Positions 1 to 10,811 of a stretch of 64,000 nt of DNA are shown in pieces. The position numbers and the translations under genes were made by a program. Position 1 is the stretch's first letter, and every line of letters starts with the position of its first letter. The notes under the pieces are model-generated. The model made no database searches. It saw only the letters and a list, made by a program, of their open reading frames with translations, and was not told the origin of the DNA. The DNA is from Artemisia argyi (Eukaryota; Streptophyta; Magnoliopsida; Asterales; Asteraceae), in the NCBI GenBank assembly GCA_030686995.1, contig CM060684.1, forward strand, positions 5,601,897 to 5,665,896. Reading direction: 5' to 3'.

Positions 1-312
1 TATGTTGAAATTCTTGAGCTGTTTTTTGAAGTATGATGGCACCACACATTTTCTTAGTTTTTATACTATAAACTAGTATATAAAGGTTATTGTATAAATA
101 CAGTGATGGCAATGGGATATCATATGAGTACTAATGTTGTATGATACTGTATTGCTTTTGTTAAACAATATTGTAACATATACTTGACTGTTAGTATATC
201 TGACTCGTCTTTCATGTTTGTGATCTGATTTAGAGGAAACTAATTAGTCGCACATACAAAACTAAAAGTATGAGTAGGTTGTATGTAGGTTTTCAAGTAA
301 CATTATATTGTT

Positions 313-641
313 CAATGTTTTCAAACCCGGGTCGAACCGGCCAGTTCAACTGGTCGGATCGGTGCCCAGCCACAAAAACGGGTAAAAAAAACCCGGGTTA
401 ACCGGTTAGACCCGTCGGGTTTTGAGTGACCCGGATCTTGAAACCCGACCGGGTTTGGTTTTTTCATTTTTTTTTAATAAAAACCGGGTTGATCCGGCGG
501 TCAAACAGGCTGACCCGGGTTGACCCTTTTGAAAATAATATATAATAAATGGAAAACCGGGTTGACCCGGCGGTCGAACCGGTTGACCCGGTGCCCGGTG
601 ACTCAACCGGGTCGATTTAAAACCCGATTTTGAAAACATTG
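313..641. mobile_element. hAT-type MITE, CCGGGT-rich
   Basis: Non-coding element of 329 bp. Terminal inverted repeats CAATGTTTTCAAA and TTTTGAAAACATTG face each other, and the 8-bp direct repeat atattgtt lies immediately outside both ends (305-312 and 642-649). An 8-bp target duplication with short inverted ends is the signature of hAT transposition. The interior is built of degenerate CCGGGTTGACCCGG units, which explain the open frame on the minus strand; that frame is not a gene. A related but one-ended sequence begins at 62604. Confidence 0.8.
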
Positions 642-649
642 ATATTGTT

Positions 650-999
650 TGCCATTTAGCATTGCGTTATCTGCCCACCACCTAGATGATTTGATTATGA
701 GACCAAATGGCCAGTGAACCTGCACTTGAATAATCATCTAGCTAGTGGAAAACGTGCCATCTTAATGCTTATTGTTATGCGCTGTTGTTTAATGATATGT
801 ATCTGAATGTGCACAATGTTATCGTGGGTGACTGAATGACCTAGTCAAAATAATTGTTTTAGTATTCCATGCACGTTTACATTTTCTCATGCAATGCAAG
901 TTTCATGTAGGTTACAGTGGGTACTTAGTGGGGAGGCGGAGGCAGGGGTGGCTAGCGGGTGCTAGGCCCCCCTAATGAACCCAATAAGGTTGATGTAAT
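650..999. other. Intergenic, no gene seen
   Basis: No coding pattern recognised. At 942 a short stretch resembles the terminus of the element at 1000-1955 (caggggtggct), so it may be a broken end of another copy. The last 8 bases (992-999) are the target duplication of that element. Confidence 0.4.
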
Positions 1000-1955
1000 C
1001 AGGGGTGGCTCAATCCTTACCGAGGCCTAAAGCAAAGTTTAAAAATGAGGCCTTTTTATTATTTGCTATGATTTTAGTAAAATTGTCCATATAACGTCTA
1101 TCTAGAAAAACTAAGAACGCTTAGTAGATTAAGAGCCGGTTGATCATTGAAAGACAAAATGACAAGCAGAAAAACCAAACGTAGTTGTTTCCGGGATCTA
1201 GAAGTAGGGCTAACACGACATAATTGAACAACACGAGTGCACTTGTATGTGTTTTTTCGTGAACATTTAATCAAACAAACCCTACATGAATACTTAAAAC
1301 AATTAAACGAAAGAAAAATTATGCTCGTGCTCATTAGATAAGAAAAAAGTTTCTTCATATTCATTTATTAACACATTAAACAAAAAGTACAAAAGAATAC
1401 ATGATCAAAAGAGAATTCACAAATAGACCGTCGAGCTTTTCGTTCATTTACAACCCTATCTATTACTCCGGTCTTTAAGAATTGGATTACAATAATGAGC
1501 TTAGTTCATTTTTTCCATTACCTTAAAAGATGATCTTGGTCCGTTTTATAAAAGCAAAATGATGGACTTTGTATTTGATTGTCCGTATGCCTAAAGAATA
1601 AAAATAAAACTAGATGTGACCTCAAATTCTAACTTGTATCATGTATTTTAGTAAACCAGGGGCCTAAAAATTACTAAAATGAGTTTAACTAACTGTTTTC
1701 CATTGCCCCAAAAGACAATCTAGATCATTTTCATAAAACTAAAATGATGGACTTAGTATCTAATAAACTTTGGGCTTAAAGAACAAAGCTAAATGTAGAT
1801 GCGGTTTCGGCTTAAAAATATCGGGGCCCTAAAGGCGATGCTGAAGAACATATTTAATGACTTTATACATGATGGTGATTTATAAAATCGGGGGCCTTAA
1901 AATTTTGGGGGCCTAAAGCGATAGCTTTAGTAGCTTTACCCTTGAGCCACCCCTG
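1000..1955. mobile_element. Non-autonomous hAT element
   Basis: The ends are perfect 14-bp inverted repeats, CAGGGGTGGCTCAA and TTGAGCCACCCCTG. The 8-bp sequence gatgtaat flanks both sides exactly (992-999 and 1956-1963). The interior is AT-rich, carries several GGGGCCTAAA-like subterminal motifs and encodes no recognisable transposase, so it must have been moved in trans. The open frame at 1098-1364 on the minus strand has no recognisable domain and is treated as chance. Confidence 0.85.
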
Positions 1956-1963
1956 GATGTAAT

Positions 1964-3011
1964 ATAGGTTCATCGCCTTGAGTTTAAGGAATACGTGTAA
2001 TCGGCATCCCCTAACAAGCTAACATACTGTGATATGTGATATTCATCTTTGGTTAACTGGTGTTTCGTGGTATAATTTTTACCATTTATTTTATACTTGT
2101 ATATGTGCTTTAATGGAGGTTGTAATAAACAAACTGATGAAGAAGATGGACAGTGAAAGAGAAGGTTATTGCTTGCGGGACCACTCCTTATTATTATATA
2201 AAGTTACACTTTCACCCTTTAAAACTTTAATAGTTGTTAAATTCAACCTTCATGTTATATATATAAATTAGTTCAAAACCCTCGGTATTGAAGGCCCAAA
2301 ATGACAACAATATTTGACATATTCTTTGAATTTCCTTAACTACTACTTACTTTGTTATATTTTAGCGTTAATATTTTATATATTTTGAAAACCAAAATAG
2401 TTTATATATTAATAACGAAGGAAAAAAAAACAAAAACGAAAACAAAAACAAACAATTTTCTAATGCTATTAAAGATATAATGTAGAACTGAAGTAAAATA
2501 AGTCATATCTCTATTGAATAGTTAAACTTTATTTTTTTTCTTAATAAAGGTCGTATTTCAGATTTTGATTTTAGCACAGGGCTTTCTAAATTCACAAAAC
2601 GATCCTACTTGAAGCCTTATGTATCATATGCTTTCAAAAAATTTCTATTCAAGATTTAAATTTTCAATGTAAACTATTATTATGACTCGAAGCATTAAAG
2701 TTGAAAATTTATATTCACAATTTTCTTTTTTGTATATGATGCACTTTGTTAGTTATCTTACACTTGTTGGGCCTAAAACAATTAGAGTACTTAAATTTGG
2801 ACCTTTTAATCACTAATTAGGATAAAAGAACTATCAATTCCATTTAAGAAAACAAAAAATCGACTTTGTTTTGTCACAATAGAGTGTGGCCCGGCCCCCC
2901 TTAACTTAAAATCCTGGCTCCGCCCGTAAGTTAGAGTTGGCAGTTACTTATTACATTATAAATATGTAACCATCGCTTTAGTTGAAGTTAAGAAGAAAAT
3001 TGATTAAAGTC
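1964..3011. other. Intergenic, no gene seen
   Basis: AT-rich DNA with no supported coding region. The stretch at about 2880-2925 ends in ATCCTGGCTCCGCCCGT, which looks like the terminus of a hAT element of the CAGGGGCGGAG class; no matching left end was found. Confidence 0.4.
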
Positions 3012-3014
3012 TTA

Positions 3015-3310
3015 GGTGCCGTTTAGTTGTATAAAATATTTTCTCTTTTTTTCGTTTTTAAATTCTTTGAGAAGGGAATGATTTTTTTTCTCTGGAGAAA
3101 ATTTTAAAATTTTGAAAACCCGTTTAGTTGGATATATATTTCCTTTCTAAAAAATGATGAGAAAATTACCTCAAATTGCGACGGCGGCGACGATGGGCGG
3201 TAGATGACACGAGAGATTAGGGGTAGAATGGTGTTTTTTTTTCTTTTTTTATTTTTTTTTCAGAAAGAAATAAGTGAAGATAGTAGAATGTGCTTTTCAA
3301 TTTTTTAGTT

Positions 3311-3355
<45 letters not shown>

Positions 3356-3459
3356 AAAAATGTAGGAAAAAAGTGTGACTAATTGGATTTTCAATTTTTT
3401 CATTTTCACATGAAAAATTTCCTAGAAAAATGAGAAAATTTCACCAACTAAATGCACCC
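3015..3459. mobile_element. PIF/Harbinger (Tourist-like) MITE
   Basis: The left end GGTGCCGTTTAGTTG and the right end CAACTAAATGCACCC are inverted copies of one another with two mismatches, and a TTA trinucleotide flanks each side (3012-3014, 3460-3462). TTA duplications with G-rich ends are typical of Tourist MITEs. The interior holds a GC-rich patch near 3180 and a run of 42 T (3313-3354). It has no coding capacity. Confidence 0.7.
3313..3354. repeat. Poly(T) tract
   Basis: Run of 42 T inside the Tourist-like MITE at 3015-3459. A length this great is prone to slippage and to assembly error. Confidence 0.9.
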
Positions 3460-3605
3460 TTAGTTTCTCTCTAGTTTTCTTGGAGTCTTGCTTGCTTAAA
3501 GGGCTTTATCATCTCGTTTTCTCTATCTCCTTCTTGGGAGATTAACCATTTCTAATCTGTCTTTTATCATTTAACATCAGGCCCATCCTTTTCTTTGAAT
3601 GCTAG

Positions 3606-3775
3606 TTAGAGGTGTACATTTTTGGTTTTTTTCACAAATTGGTTCGGGTTTGAAAAACGGACCGGTTTTTGGTCAACAGTCAAGAACCGGTTTTGAACAA
3701 AAACAGGTTCGATTCGGTTTGGTTTTTGAAGGGAAAAAACCCCAGACCGGTACAATTTTATGCAACATATCGTGA
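3606..3775. repeat. Degenerate CCGGTTT-rich element end
   Basis: Starts TAGAGGTGTACAT and continues as ACCGGTTTT and GGTTCGGTTTGG units, like the hAT MITEs near 57.3-57.9 kb. No matching right terminus or target duplication was found, so it is called only as a truncated repeat. The minus-strand frames across it are not genes. Confidence 0.4.
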
Positions 3776-4361
3776 GCTGGTGTAGGTTGAACAAGCTGAA
3801 GAGTATCAGAAACGATACACAACGACACTTGCCATTGTGATGCCGTCTGCAGCTGAAGCACCAGTGGCGGATGCGAATATTAGACCTTTATATAATTTTT
3901 GTTATGTCTGTATTAGGAGTGGTGTATTTATCTGTATTATACTATTATGTACAAAACTAAATACATGGTCATCCAACTTTGAGGAATGGAAATTTGTATC
4001 TATGACCGTTAAAAGTCAACAATACATCTCCGATTTATTTTGAAACATTTTCCCGGGAATGACACAGGCATAGAAAGCATTGATTAGATTGAGAGAAATA
4101 GTGAGGCTTTAGGCGATGATCCGAGGATAAAGTTATAATTCTTAAGTTAACTATAAGCTGGCAGAATTACAAACGCGTCACGGAATGACTAATACCTATA
4201 ATCCAAAAATAGAATCCTACTTTATGGTTGTTTTCAGCTTAATCTCTGATCTAAAAAATTTGTACAAAGCAAAAACGCTAAACTACAGAAGTGACTAAAC
4301 AAATTGCTTCTTATGTACCTACACGCATGTGTTATTTCTAACAACCACTACAAATATATTA
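3776..4361. other. Intergenic, no gene seen
   Basis: No domain, splice-consistent exon series or long conserved frame was recognised. The frame at 3837-4043 lacks any recognisable motif. Confidence 0.4.
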
Positions 4362-4520
4362 CTCCCTCCGTCCCAAATTTATTGTCTAGTATTGACTTTT
4401 TTAGTCTTTTTCTTCAACTTTGACCTTGATTGGGTTTTAAGTCTACTTTTCAATGATATAATTTTTTATCAAGTATTATATAATAAAAAAATATATTTGT
4501 GGTCAAAGTTATACCATTTT
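4362..4520. mobile_element. Stowaway-like MITE, one end only
   Basis: Begins with CTCCCTCCGTCCCAAATTTA directly after a TA dinucleotide, the usual Stowaway (Tc1/mariner) terminus and target. The expected inverted right end is missing, so it is truncated. The DNA from about 4524 onward belongs to a different repeat, also seen at 27.37 and 56.93 kb. Confidence 0.55.
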
Positions 4521-4523
4521 CTG

Positions 4524-4640
4524 TAGTGAATCGAAAATACATAGTATTTGCACGTTATCGGTTTCACAAACACACATATTACAAAAACATATGTTATCTA
4601 ACAAAGCTTGATACGAAAGCAATATGAAGAGAAAAAGCAT
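4524..4640 (+). repeat. Fragment of ARM-pseudogene 3' flank repeat
   Basis: Contains GTGAATCGAAAATACAT followed by a stretch with the words TTTGCACGTTATCG and CAAAGCTTGATACGAAAGC. The same order of words occurs at about 9890-9955, 27,370-27,450 and 56,925-57,010, so this is a fourth, isolated fragment of the duplicated ARM-pseudogene flank. Confidence 0.6.
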
Positions 4641-4689
4641 ATCTATCAAATTTCCCACTTGACCACAATGAGTAAAAAAAAAAAAAGTG

Positions 4690-4765
4690 GGACATCTATA
4701 AAGGGTCGAACTTGTGACCTAACGGTAATAGGAAACCATGCTTAGCCTGGCCACATCCTTAAGTT
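4690..4765 (-). repeat. tRNA-derived SINE-like unit
   Basis: Read on the minus strand it has GTGGCCAGGCTAAGC (A-box-like) followed about 35 bases on by AGGTCACAAGTTCGAC (B-box-like). The same arrangement recurs about ten times in the window. No complete cloverleaf can be drawn, so it is a repeat and not a tRNA gene. Confidence 0.45.
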
Positions 4766-5142
4766 TTATTCTCAAATAATTTTATTTATTCTCGAGTTAA
4801 AAATAAGCAACATACATTTTTTTTAATGGTCTATGATACTTTGATGAACTTTGAAGAAGCATATTATATATACTTGTTTTTATTGAACACACAAGTAGCA
4901 TATACTCGACTGTGTTTTGATTCTTATATATAGTTTTTCAGTCTTCGTAAGAGTTTATAGGATTTGTATGTACTCGACTGATAGCATGGATGCGGTAGCC
5001 AATATTTTGTAGTGAATACTATTTGCATATTATATATTGTTTGGCAAACACAAATAACAAGGTTTTTTTTTTCTCCTCTTCCCCACTTACGTAAAATAGA
5101 CATAAAACATCTCACTGCTCGAATTCAAGCCTGTAATATAGG

Positions 5143-6136
5143 CAGGGACGGAGCCAAGGGGGTGCGCGCGGGTGCACGTGCACCCCATGGATTTTTTCGA
5201 TATAGTGTTAATTTTTGAAAAAATTGTCGATTTTTCCTAAATGTATCTTAAATGCACCCGATGCATTAAAATGTGTCTCTAGTATTATTTAGTTCGTATA
5301 CTTACAAATAAAAAATAAATATAAAATTTTGTAAAAGCCCAAATATGAAACAAGTTTGATAAATTAAAGCGCAAAAGCCCATGAAATAGGTTTTTTAATG
5401 GAACAAGTTTATTCATCATCGTAACAATTTACAAAATCCAAAATTGAACCAACACCACAAAGATGAAACATGTTCGTAAGTCGTAACATATATCTTTCAT
5501 TTGTTTATTATGTCTTTTAAAGTTTTCATGTTTTGATTGGTTTTATGAAATCTTGACTAATTTGTTGGTTCCGTATAGTCTATCATCATCAATAAGGGCT
5601 TAGGGCAATAAGAATAAGTGAATAACTATAAGCCGAATACGGATAACAAGTTTAAGTGATAGTCAACAATATATTAGAATATGAATAGTACCCCAATTGT
5701 GTTGTCATGGGGCATTTTTATTGTTGTCGGATTTACAATATATATGAAAAGTAGTGCTTAAATGAAGTTGGTTTTAGTCTTGCCTGTTGCTACCGCTACG
5801 GTTGAAAGATGCTTTTCTAAAATGATGCTCATTAAAACTGATTTGCGTAATCGGATGAGTGATGATTATTTTAACGGCGCTTTAACTTGTGCTATTGAGA
5901 AAGAAGAACTTATTAATATTAAAAATGAGGGTGCACGTAAGTTTTTTTTTTTTTATTTTATTTTTTTTTTTTATTTTTTTGCTATGGGAGATCGTAGAAT
6001 CACTAATTAGAAGGTAATATGTTCATTTATTTATTGTTTTAATGAAATTTTCGTTTTGATCCACTTTTTAACTCTATTATATTACGGTTAAAAAAAATTG
6101 TGCACCCAGTCATATTTCTTTCTGACTCCGTCCCTG
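5143..6136 (+). mobile_element. hAT element with transposase remnant
   Basis: The left end CAGGGACGGAGCCA and right end TCTGACTCCGTCCCTG are inverted repeats, and the 8-bp target duplication aatatagg is exact on both sides (5135-5142, 6137-6144). The interior keeps one recognisable coding piece, the C-terminal dimerisation region of a hAT transposase (separate entry). The rest of a transposase gene is missing, so the 994-bp element is a deletion derivative. Its empty site survives in the inverted repeat copy near 60,861-60,880. Confidence 0.88.
5762..6010 (+). pseudogene. hAT transposase C-terminal dimerisation fragment
   Basis: The 82-codon frame opens with LPVATATVERCFSKM, then IKTDLRNRMSDDYFNGAL and an IEKEE stretch. 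These are the hallmark motifs of the hAT C-terminal dimerisation domain (LPVxTASxERxFS, then LRNRM). In intact transposases of this type the domain closes a protein several hundred residues long; here only the last 60 or so residues remain, followed by a run of Phe codons from a T-rich tract. No BED or TTF-type zinc finger and no catalytic core are visible upstream. It sits wholly inside the element at 5143-6136 and cannot be an active transposase. Identification is firm from the motif; the subfamily is not assigned. Confidence 0.85.
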
Positions 6137-7094
6137 AATATAGGGCGCGTGTAACTTGGCTGAGTGTTAATAGAGTTTGAATGTGAAAACATATCAACTA
6201 TTTTGCACAAATTAACAATGTTGTTATGTTTAGTAAAAAAGACTAAAGATTGATAAACTTCATATAAAGTAAAACAAGTTGCGTGTAAATAAACTTCCTT
6301 GGTTTGTTATGGACTCGCTAACATGCATGATTAAACGACTTACAATCGGTAAACCTTCTACGGTCATTCTCACAAAAGTCGACTTAAATAAGCAAAGTTC
6401 TTAACCATTTTAACAAAACTCCAACTGGCATTACATGTCTTTATTTTACGTAAATTAACTCGATACTTTATATCACATACACGATTATATCAATCATTAT
6501 TAGTCCACATGTCTTCCATTCTGATCACGAACCAAGAGCCACAGGTGAAGGTGCAATGACTTTATGACCATTGTCATTCTCATTATCGGGGTCATGATGA
6601 AGAGGGAAAGTACAACAATGGAAACCGGGTTAGCAACAAACTTCATTTGGACGCTCATCGATTGGAAATGGCTTTGATGCCATTGTAGTGGTTCCTATCA
6701 TCACGCATATCATAACCTTTCTCATTATACCCATAATTTCTTCTAGTTAAAATGTTTGTATTCCATGATGGATGCTTAATGTAGTTATTTAAATGTGAAA
6801 TTTAGTGAGAAAATGGCATATTTTTTTACATTTGATAAGATTACAAAGATGTGTAGTAACACATGAAGATTATCACTAGCTTTCGTTATTTTTCTAAACT
6901 TGATAAATATCCGAAAAAAACTAAGAACAACTCTAGTACCAAAATATGGGACATACATGTTTCGGCTAGTATCATCTTTGTTCATAGGAATTATAAATGG
7001 ATTGAGCTAGGGGGAGTCTTTGGCTTAACCAAAGTATTCCCCTGATTATTTTTTACTCTTTCCATGACGATTGACGACCATAAATGGGTTAATA

Positions 7095-7222
7095 ATTAGA
7101 GGATGCTAGAACCACACAAGAAATCCACATGCTGACATGTCAGTAAGTGATTGGTGGATTTTACTATAGTTTCTCTCTCTTCTCTCTGATTAAACCAATC
7201 ACTGACTGACGCATCCTCTAAT
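7095..7222. mobile_element. Small foldback MITE
   Basis: Ends are the 12-bp inverted pair ATTAGAGGATGC and GCATCCTCTAAT. A second inner inverted pair (AGTGATTGGT and ACCAATCACT) lets most of the 128-bp unit fold on itself. Target duplication is unclear (TA or TAAT), so the family is left open. Confidence 0.55.
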
Positions 7223-7503
7223 AGTTATTATGAACCAATTAATAATTTTTTTTAATCACATTTCTCGTTATTTTAGTGTAATATTTAAAAAAAAAAAACT
7301 ACACCGACAAATTGGTGTCGCTTAATATAGTATCGATAAGATTATAAAGTTAACGGTTAAAATTTATTATTTTCATGTTGATAAATTTGAGTGCACTTTT
7401 TCATTCACGAAATATTGTTTTTAATGTATTGGTCGATCAACTCACGTGACTTTAACCTAACAAATTAAACAGCAAAAGAAAAAAAAAAGTAAATAAATAA
7501 ATA

Positions 7504-7537
<34 letters not shown>

Positions 7538-7559
7538 TGTGTGTTGATGGCTCACTCAG

Positions 7560-7745
7560 TCTCAAGTTTTATTCTCAATATTTATTATTTATCATATATG
7601 TACTTCATCTCAAGAAGCTTCAAATGCATTGATATTTTTACCAAAAATAACAAGTGTACTACTGTCAATGTTTCTTTTATTTTGGTCTATGATACTTTTG
7701 AATTATTCTGAATCGAAGTAGCATTTACTTGTGTCATCTAATAAC
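7560..7745 (+). repeat. Dispersed repeat family R2
   Basis: Shares a series of words (CATCTCAAGAAGCTTCAAATG-like, TTTTTACCAAAAATAACAA, TTTGGTCTATGATACTTTTG, GAAGTAGCATTTACTT) with 41,220-41,400 in the same orientation and with 59,960-60,135 inverted. Non-coding; class unknown. Confidence 0.6.
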
Positions 7746-7922
7746 AACCAAATTTTATTAGTGTTTTGGTTTGGTCACTCAAACTTATATCAAACATAAA
7801 AAACACTAATATTCTGAAATTGTGTAAAATTGGTGTGCTTAAAAAACCATATATAGTTTGAGGGGAGTTTTGCTCAAAGTGTCAAATCATCTATCAAATG
7901 ACTTAAAAAACTTCTAGTCATT

Positions 7923-7970
<48 letters not shown>

Positions 7971-8348
7971 ACAGACAAGGGCAATGAATTTTTTTTCAAA
8001 GTCTCGTCTTGATACATGAACTATAAAAGGTATTATTAAATACAATGAACTTTCATAAAGTGTTCAAATATGCACATTTTGATTTGTTGTCATACCAGAG
8101 AAATGACACGTGTCACTAATATTTACCTTGACAACACATAAAAAATGTGCATATTAAAACATTTTATAAAAGTTTGTTGCATTAATGATAGTTTATATAC
8201 TTTGAAAAAAAAATTCGTTGCTATTGTTTGTCCTAAATCCTTACAACAATGATAAATGGATCACTAAACTACTTATATGAAGAAGAAGAAAAAAAGTTAC
8301 TGTATTAATCTACCTTTCATTAAGATGTGGTAACAAATTCACCGCCGC

Positions 8349-8379
<31 letters not shown>

Positions 8380-8694
8380 GTGGTAACAAATTAAAGAGCA
8401 AAAGCAAGGTAATAAAATAGCGCGAGGCGTGACATGACGGCGTGACCAAGCATCATGCTTTAGCGGCTAAGGCGAATCTTTTGAGTTTGTAAGGCGTGAC
8501 ATAATGCGGCACAAAGTATAAAAATAGTTATATATTTATATCATATTTCATATATATCGAATTTATAAATAGATGTGACATAAGGCGGCGTGGCGACATG
8601 ACGTGGCGGCATGACCAAGCCTCACGCCTTCGCGCACCTTTTAAAACCATGAGCAAAAGTGAATAGAAAAAGAAATTGAGGAAAAAAAAAAGAG

Positions 8695-8775
8695 TTGGTG
8701 AACAAGTTGCTGACTCGAAAACGAGACCTACCACTTGTAAGATATCAATCTTAGCCAGCGAACCATCCACACTGC
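8695..8775 (-). repeat. tRNA-derived SINE-like unit
   Basis: On the minus strand a TGGTTCGCTGGCTAAG segment (A-box-like) precedes GGTAGGTCTCGTTTTCGAGT (B-box-like). Same family as the units near 14.3, 15.3, 17.0, 41.2, 60.2 and 61.4 kb. Confidence 0.45.
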
Positions 8776-8977
8776 CAAGGTATATTACCAACCAATTCAT
8801 GATTTTATTATATCTCACCTAGGAGGCTTCAAATGCAGTGACATTTTTACCAACAATTAACAACTTTACTAATTATAATTTATTTCTTTCAAAAGAAAAC
8901 CAACATATGCCTCCCTCTTCTTTCTTTTTTCAAATACTTGTGTGGCTGTCTTATATTTTGCCATCAACACGCCTTAC

Positions 8978-10620
8978 AGTAGTTTTCCGGTTAGACCCGG
9001 CCGTTTCCGGTCAAGACCCGGCTATACCCGGTCAGGACCGGTTATATTGGCCAAGACCCGGTTAGACCCGGTCATTTCCGGCGAGACGCGGTCCGGCCAA
9101 GACCCATTGTCAGCTTGAAATGATTCCACAATATCAACAAGGTTACTGGTAGTTGAGTCAAGTAGTAGCTATGCGAAAGAGAGGGCGTGTGTCAGGGATA
9201 ATGCTAGGCTGATTAGTTCGCGCGGTGCTGTAGGTTCCTTGTTGGAGCTGTGTGAGAGTGGAATGCCGAATTCGCGAAATGTCGCGTGTTGTGTGTTGAG
9301 TAACTTGTCGAGTTTTGTTCATGTTAGGGGTGATTTTGTTGAGCTGTGGGGTGTTGGGAGTGAGGAATTGAGGATTCAGTGTGCCAAGGAGTTGGGGGAA
9401 TTGGGGTGTATAGGACCGTTGATTGGTATGTTGGATGAGAAAGCGATTGAGGACAAACAAGCGGCTGTGAGAGCGTTGTCAGTTATATTGATTTGTTCGG
9501 GGAACACAAGGAAGAAAGGGTGATAGTGAGAGTAGTTCAGTTATTAGATCCTTCTATACTGAATTATGATAACAAGTACCCTGTGTCGATTCTAATGTCT
9601 TTAACTAATTCGAAGGAATGTCGCAAACAGATGGTAAACGCAGATGCTTTGTTGTTTTTACATACGCTTGTAGAAATGGATGCTGATTGTGCAAAGAAGT
9701 TACAAGAGACTATAGGTCGCGGGAAGCTATGGGGTGTGTTTGGGTGACCGTAATGATCATACTCGTTCTCAACCATCTGTATGTATTTATTTTAATTTAC
9801 AATTTTGCTCTGCTTGTGCATCCTTGTTGTTCATAATTTTATTCTTAGTAATTAATCTTAGTTGGAGACATATTATTTGCACTTTATCGATTTCACAAAC
9901 ACACATATTACAAAAACATATGTCATCTAACAAAGCTTGATATGAAAGCAAAATGCAGTTTGTTTCAAAGTACATATTTGAATAACTTCAAAATCTCATT
10001 TCGAGTGTTCGTCATACCTTTTTCTCACTAACAATGGTGGCCTGGCCGGAGAAGGCATAGGTGCCATGGTGGTTGCTAGTGGTGTGTTGGCATCATAGCA
10101 ACAAGTAGGTATTTCACCTCTAACTGCAGCAATAGATAGGTTCAATCCCCATCATTGTCGTCCCCAAAAATAAAAGCATCATATCAAACCGATCACAATC
10201 GACCCGATTTGCTTATTACTTCCACCCATTCTTCTTACTCTTGATATGTTCTTGTTCTTAACCTCTGTGTTCATATATAAACGACAACAAACTGTCACAA
10301 TTATATTGCAATATTAAGTTGAAATAAGTAGTTTTGAGAAAGTTGAATTCATCTGTTCATATCAAATAGGTATGTGATTCTATTTCCTAACGGAGTTGGA
10401 TGTAGAGATAATCATTTTAATATTTTGTGTTCGGTGTTTCTAAGTAAGCGGCTTCAAAACGATTCCACAAATCAACAAGGCCTCAATGGTATCGGTGTTT
10501 TCTTGTTTGATCAGAGTTTGTTGCTTCGATATAAAAGCCTCCACTGCAAGTTTAAACACTTCGTTACTCAACCGTTCAACTTCACTATTCCCTCCAAATG
10601 ATTCCATAATCATTTGGTCT
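8978..10620 (+). repeat. Segmental duplication, ARM-pseudogene block, copy A
   Basis: One of three related blocks (others about 26,075-27,480 and 55,508-58,240). Each starts with CCGGTTAGACCCGGTCATTTCCGG-type units (here 8978-9110), then a segment with TGAGTCAAGTAG, then the 3' flank beginning TAATGATCATA. Copy A retains the longest ARM coding part and lacks the two hAT MITEs present in copy C. Confidence 0.7.
9158..9747 (+). pseudogene. ARM-repeat protein pseudogene, copy A
   Basis: Two overlapping frames, 9239-9523 and 9493-9747, together resemble the C-terminal part of a plant armadillo (ARM) repeat protein: VACCVLSNLSSF, ELGCIGPLIGMLDEKAIEDK, then VVQLLDPSI and KKLQETIGRGKLWGVFG. By memory of the family, the nearest relatives are the At2g45720/At1g01830-type ARM proteins; the cellular role of that group is not well defined. 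The switch of frame near 9505 is explained by comparison with copy B, which has 13 extra bases (about 26,833-26,845) after the shared AACACAAG. Further internal sequence is missing between the VRGDFVEL and WGVGSEEL parts. No promoter, start or 5' exons are seen. It is a non-functional remnant. Confidence 0.75.
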
Positions 10621-10770
10621 CTGGCTTATGGTATGTGATCTGAAATTTCCACTGTTCTTATTCCCTCCAATATTGTTAGAAATTAATCAATAGTATAATT
10701 TTTCTGCAGTTCGCCACATTTAGGAGCTTTTAATATTTACTACCTAACTGCTAGTGTTTTTTTGTTTTGT

Positions 10771-10771
<1 letters not shown>
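10621..10771. other. Spacer before LINE tail
   Basis: Short AT-rich stretch with a plausible acceptor (tttttctgcag near 10,710), but no recognisable exon. Could be residual intron or gene DNA from the UTP6 pseudogene before the LINE inserted. Confidence 0.3.

Positions 10772-10811
<40 letters not shown>

Larger units (their letters stand above)
4770..7045 (+). repeat. Dispersed repeat, copy I (split by a hAT insertion)
   Basis: This block is repeated in inverted orientation at about 60,350-61,420. Shared words in matching order include AGTCGAGTATATGC-like, GGCAAACACAA, GAATTCAAGCCTGTAATA, TGAAAACATATCAACTA, TTCATATAAAGTAAA and CACTAGCTTTCGTTAT-like sequences. The hAT element at 5143-6136 interrupts copy I only. 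A partial third copy is at 58,290-58,560. No transposon type could be assigned. Confidence 0.65.
7223..8977. other. Intergenic, simple repeats only
   Basis: No gene seen. Holds a GA-rich microsatellite (7504-7543), a run of 43 A (7926-7968), another A run (8349-8377), a dispersed repeat at 7560-7745 and a tRNA-like SINE unit at 8695-8775. The minus-strand frame at 8528-8818 is composed of repeat sequence and shows no domain. Confidence 0.5.

Noticed and set aside
9158..9460. 100-codon minus-strand frame
   Set aside because: It is the complement of the ARM pseudogene and has no domain of its own.
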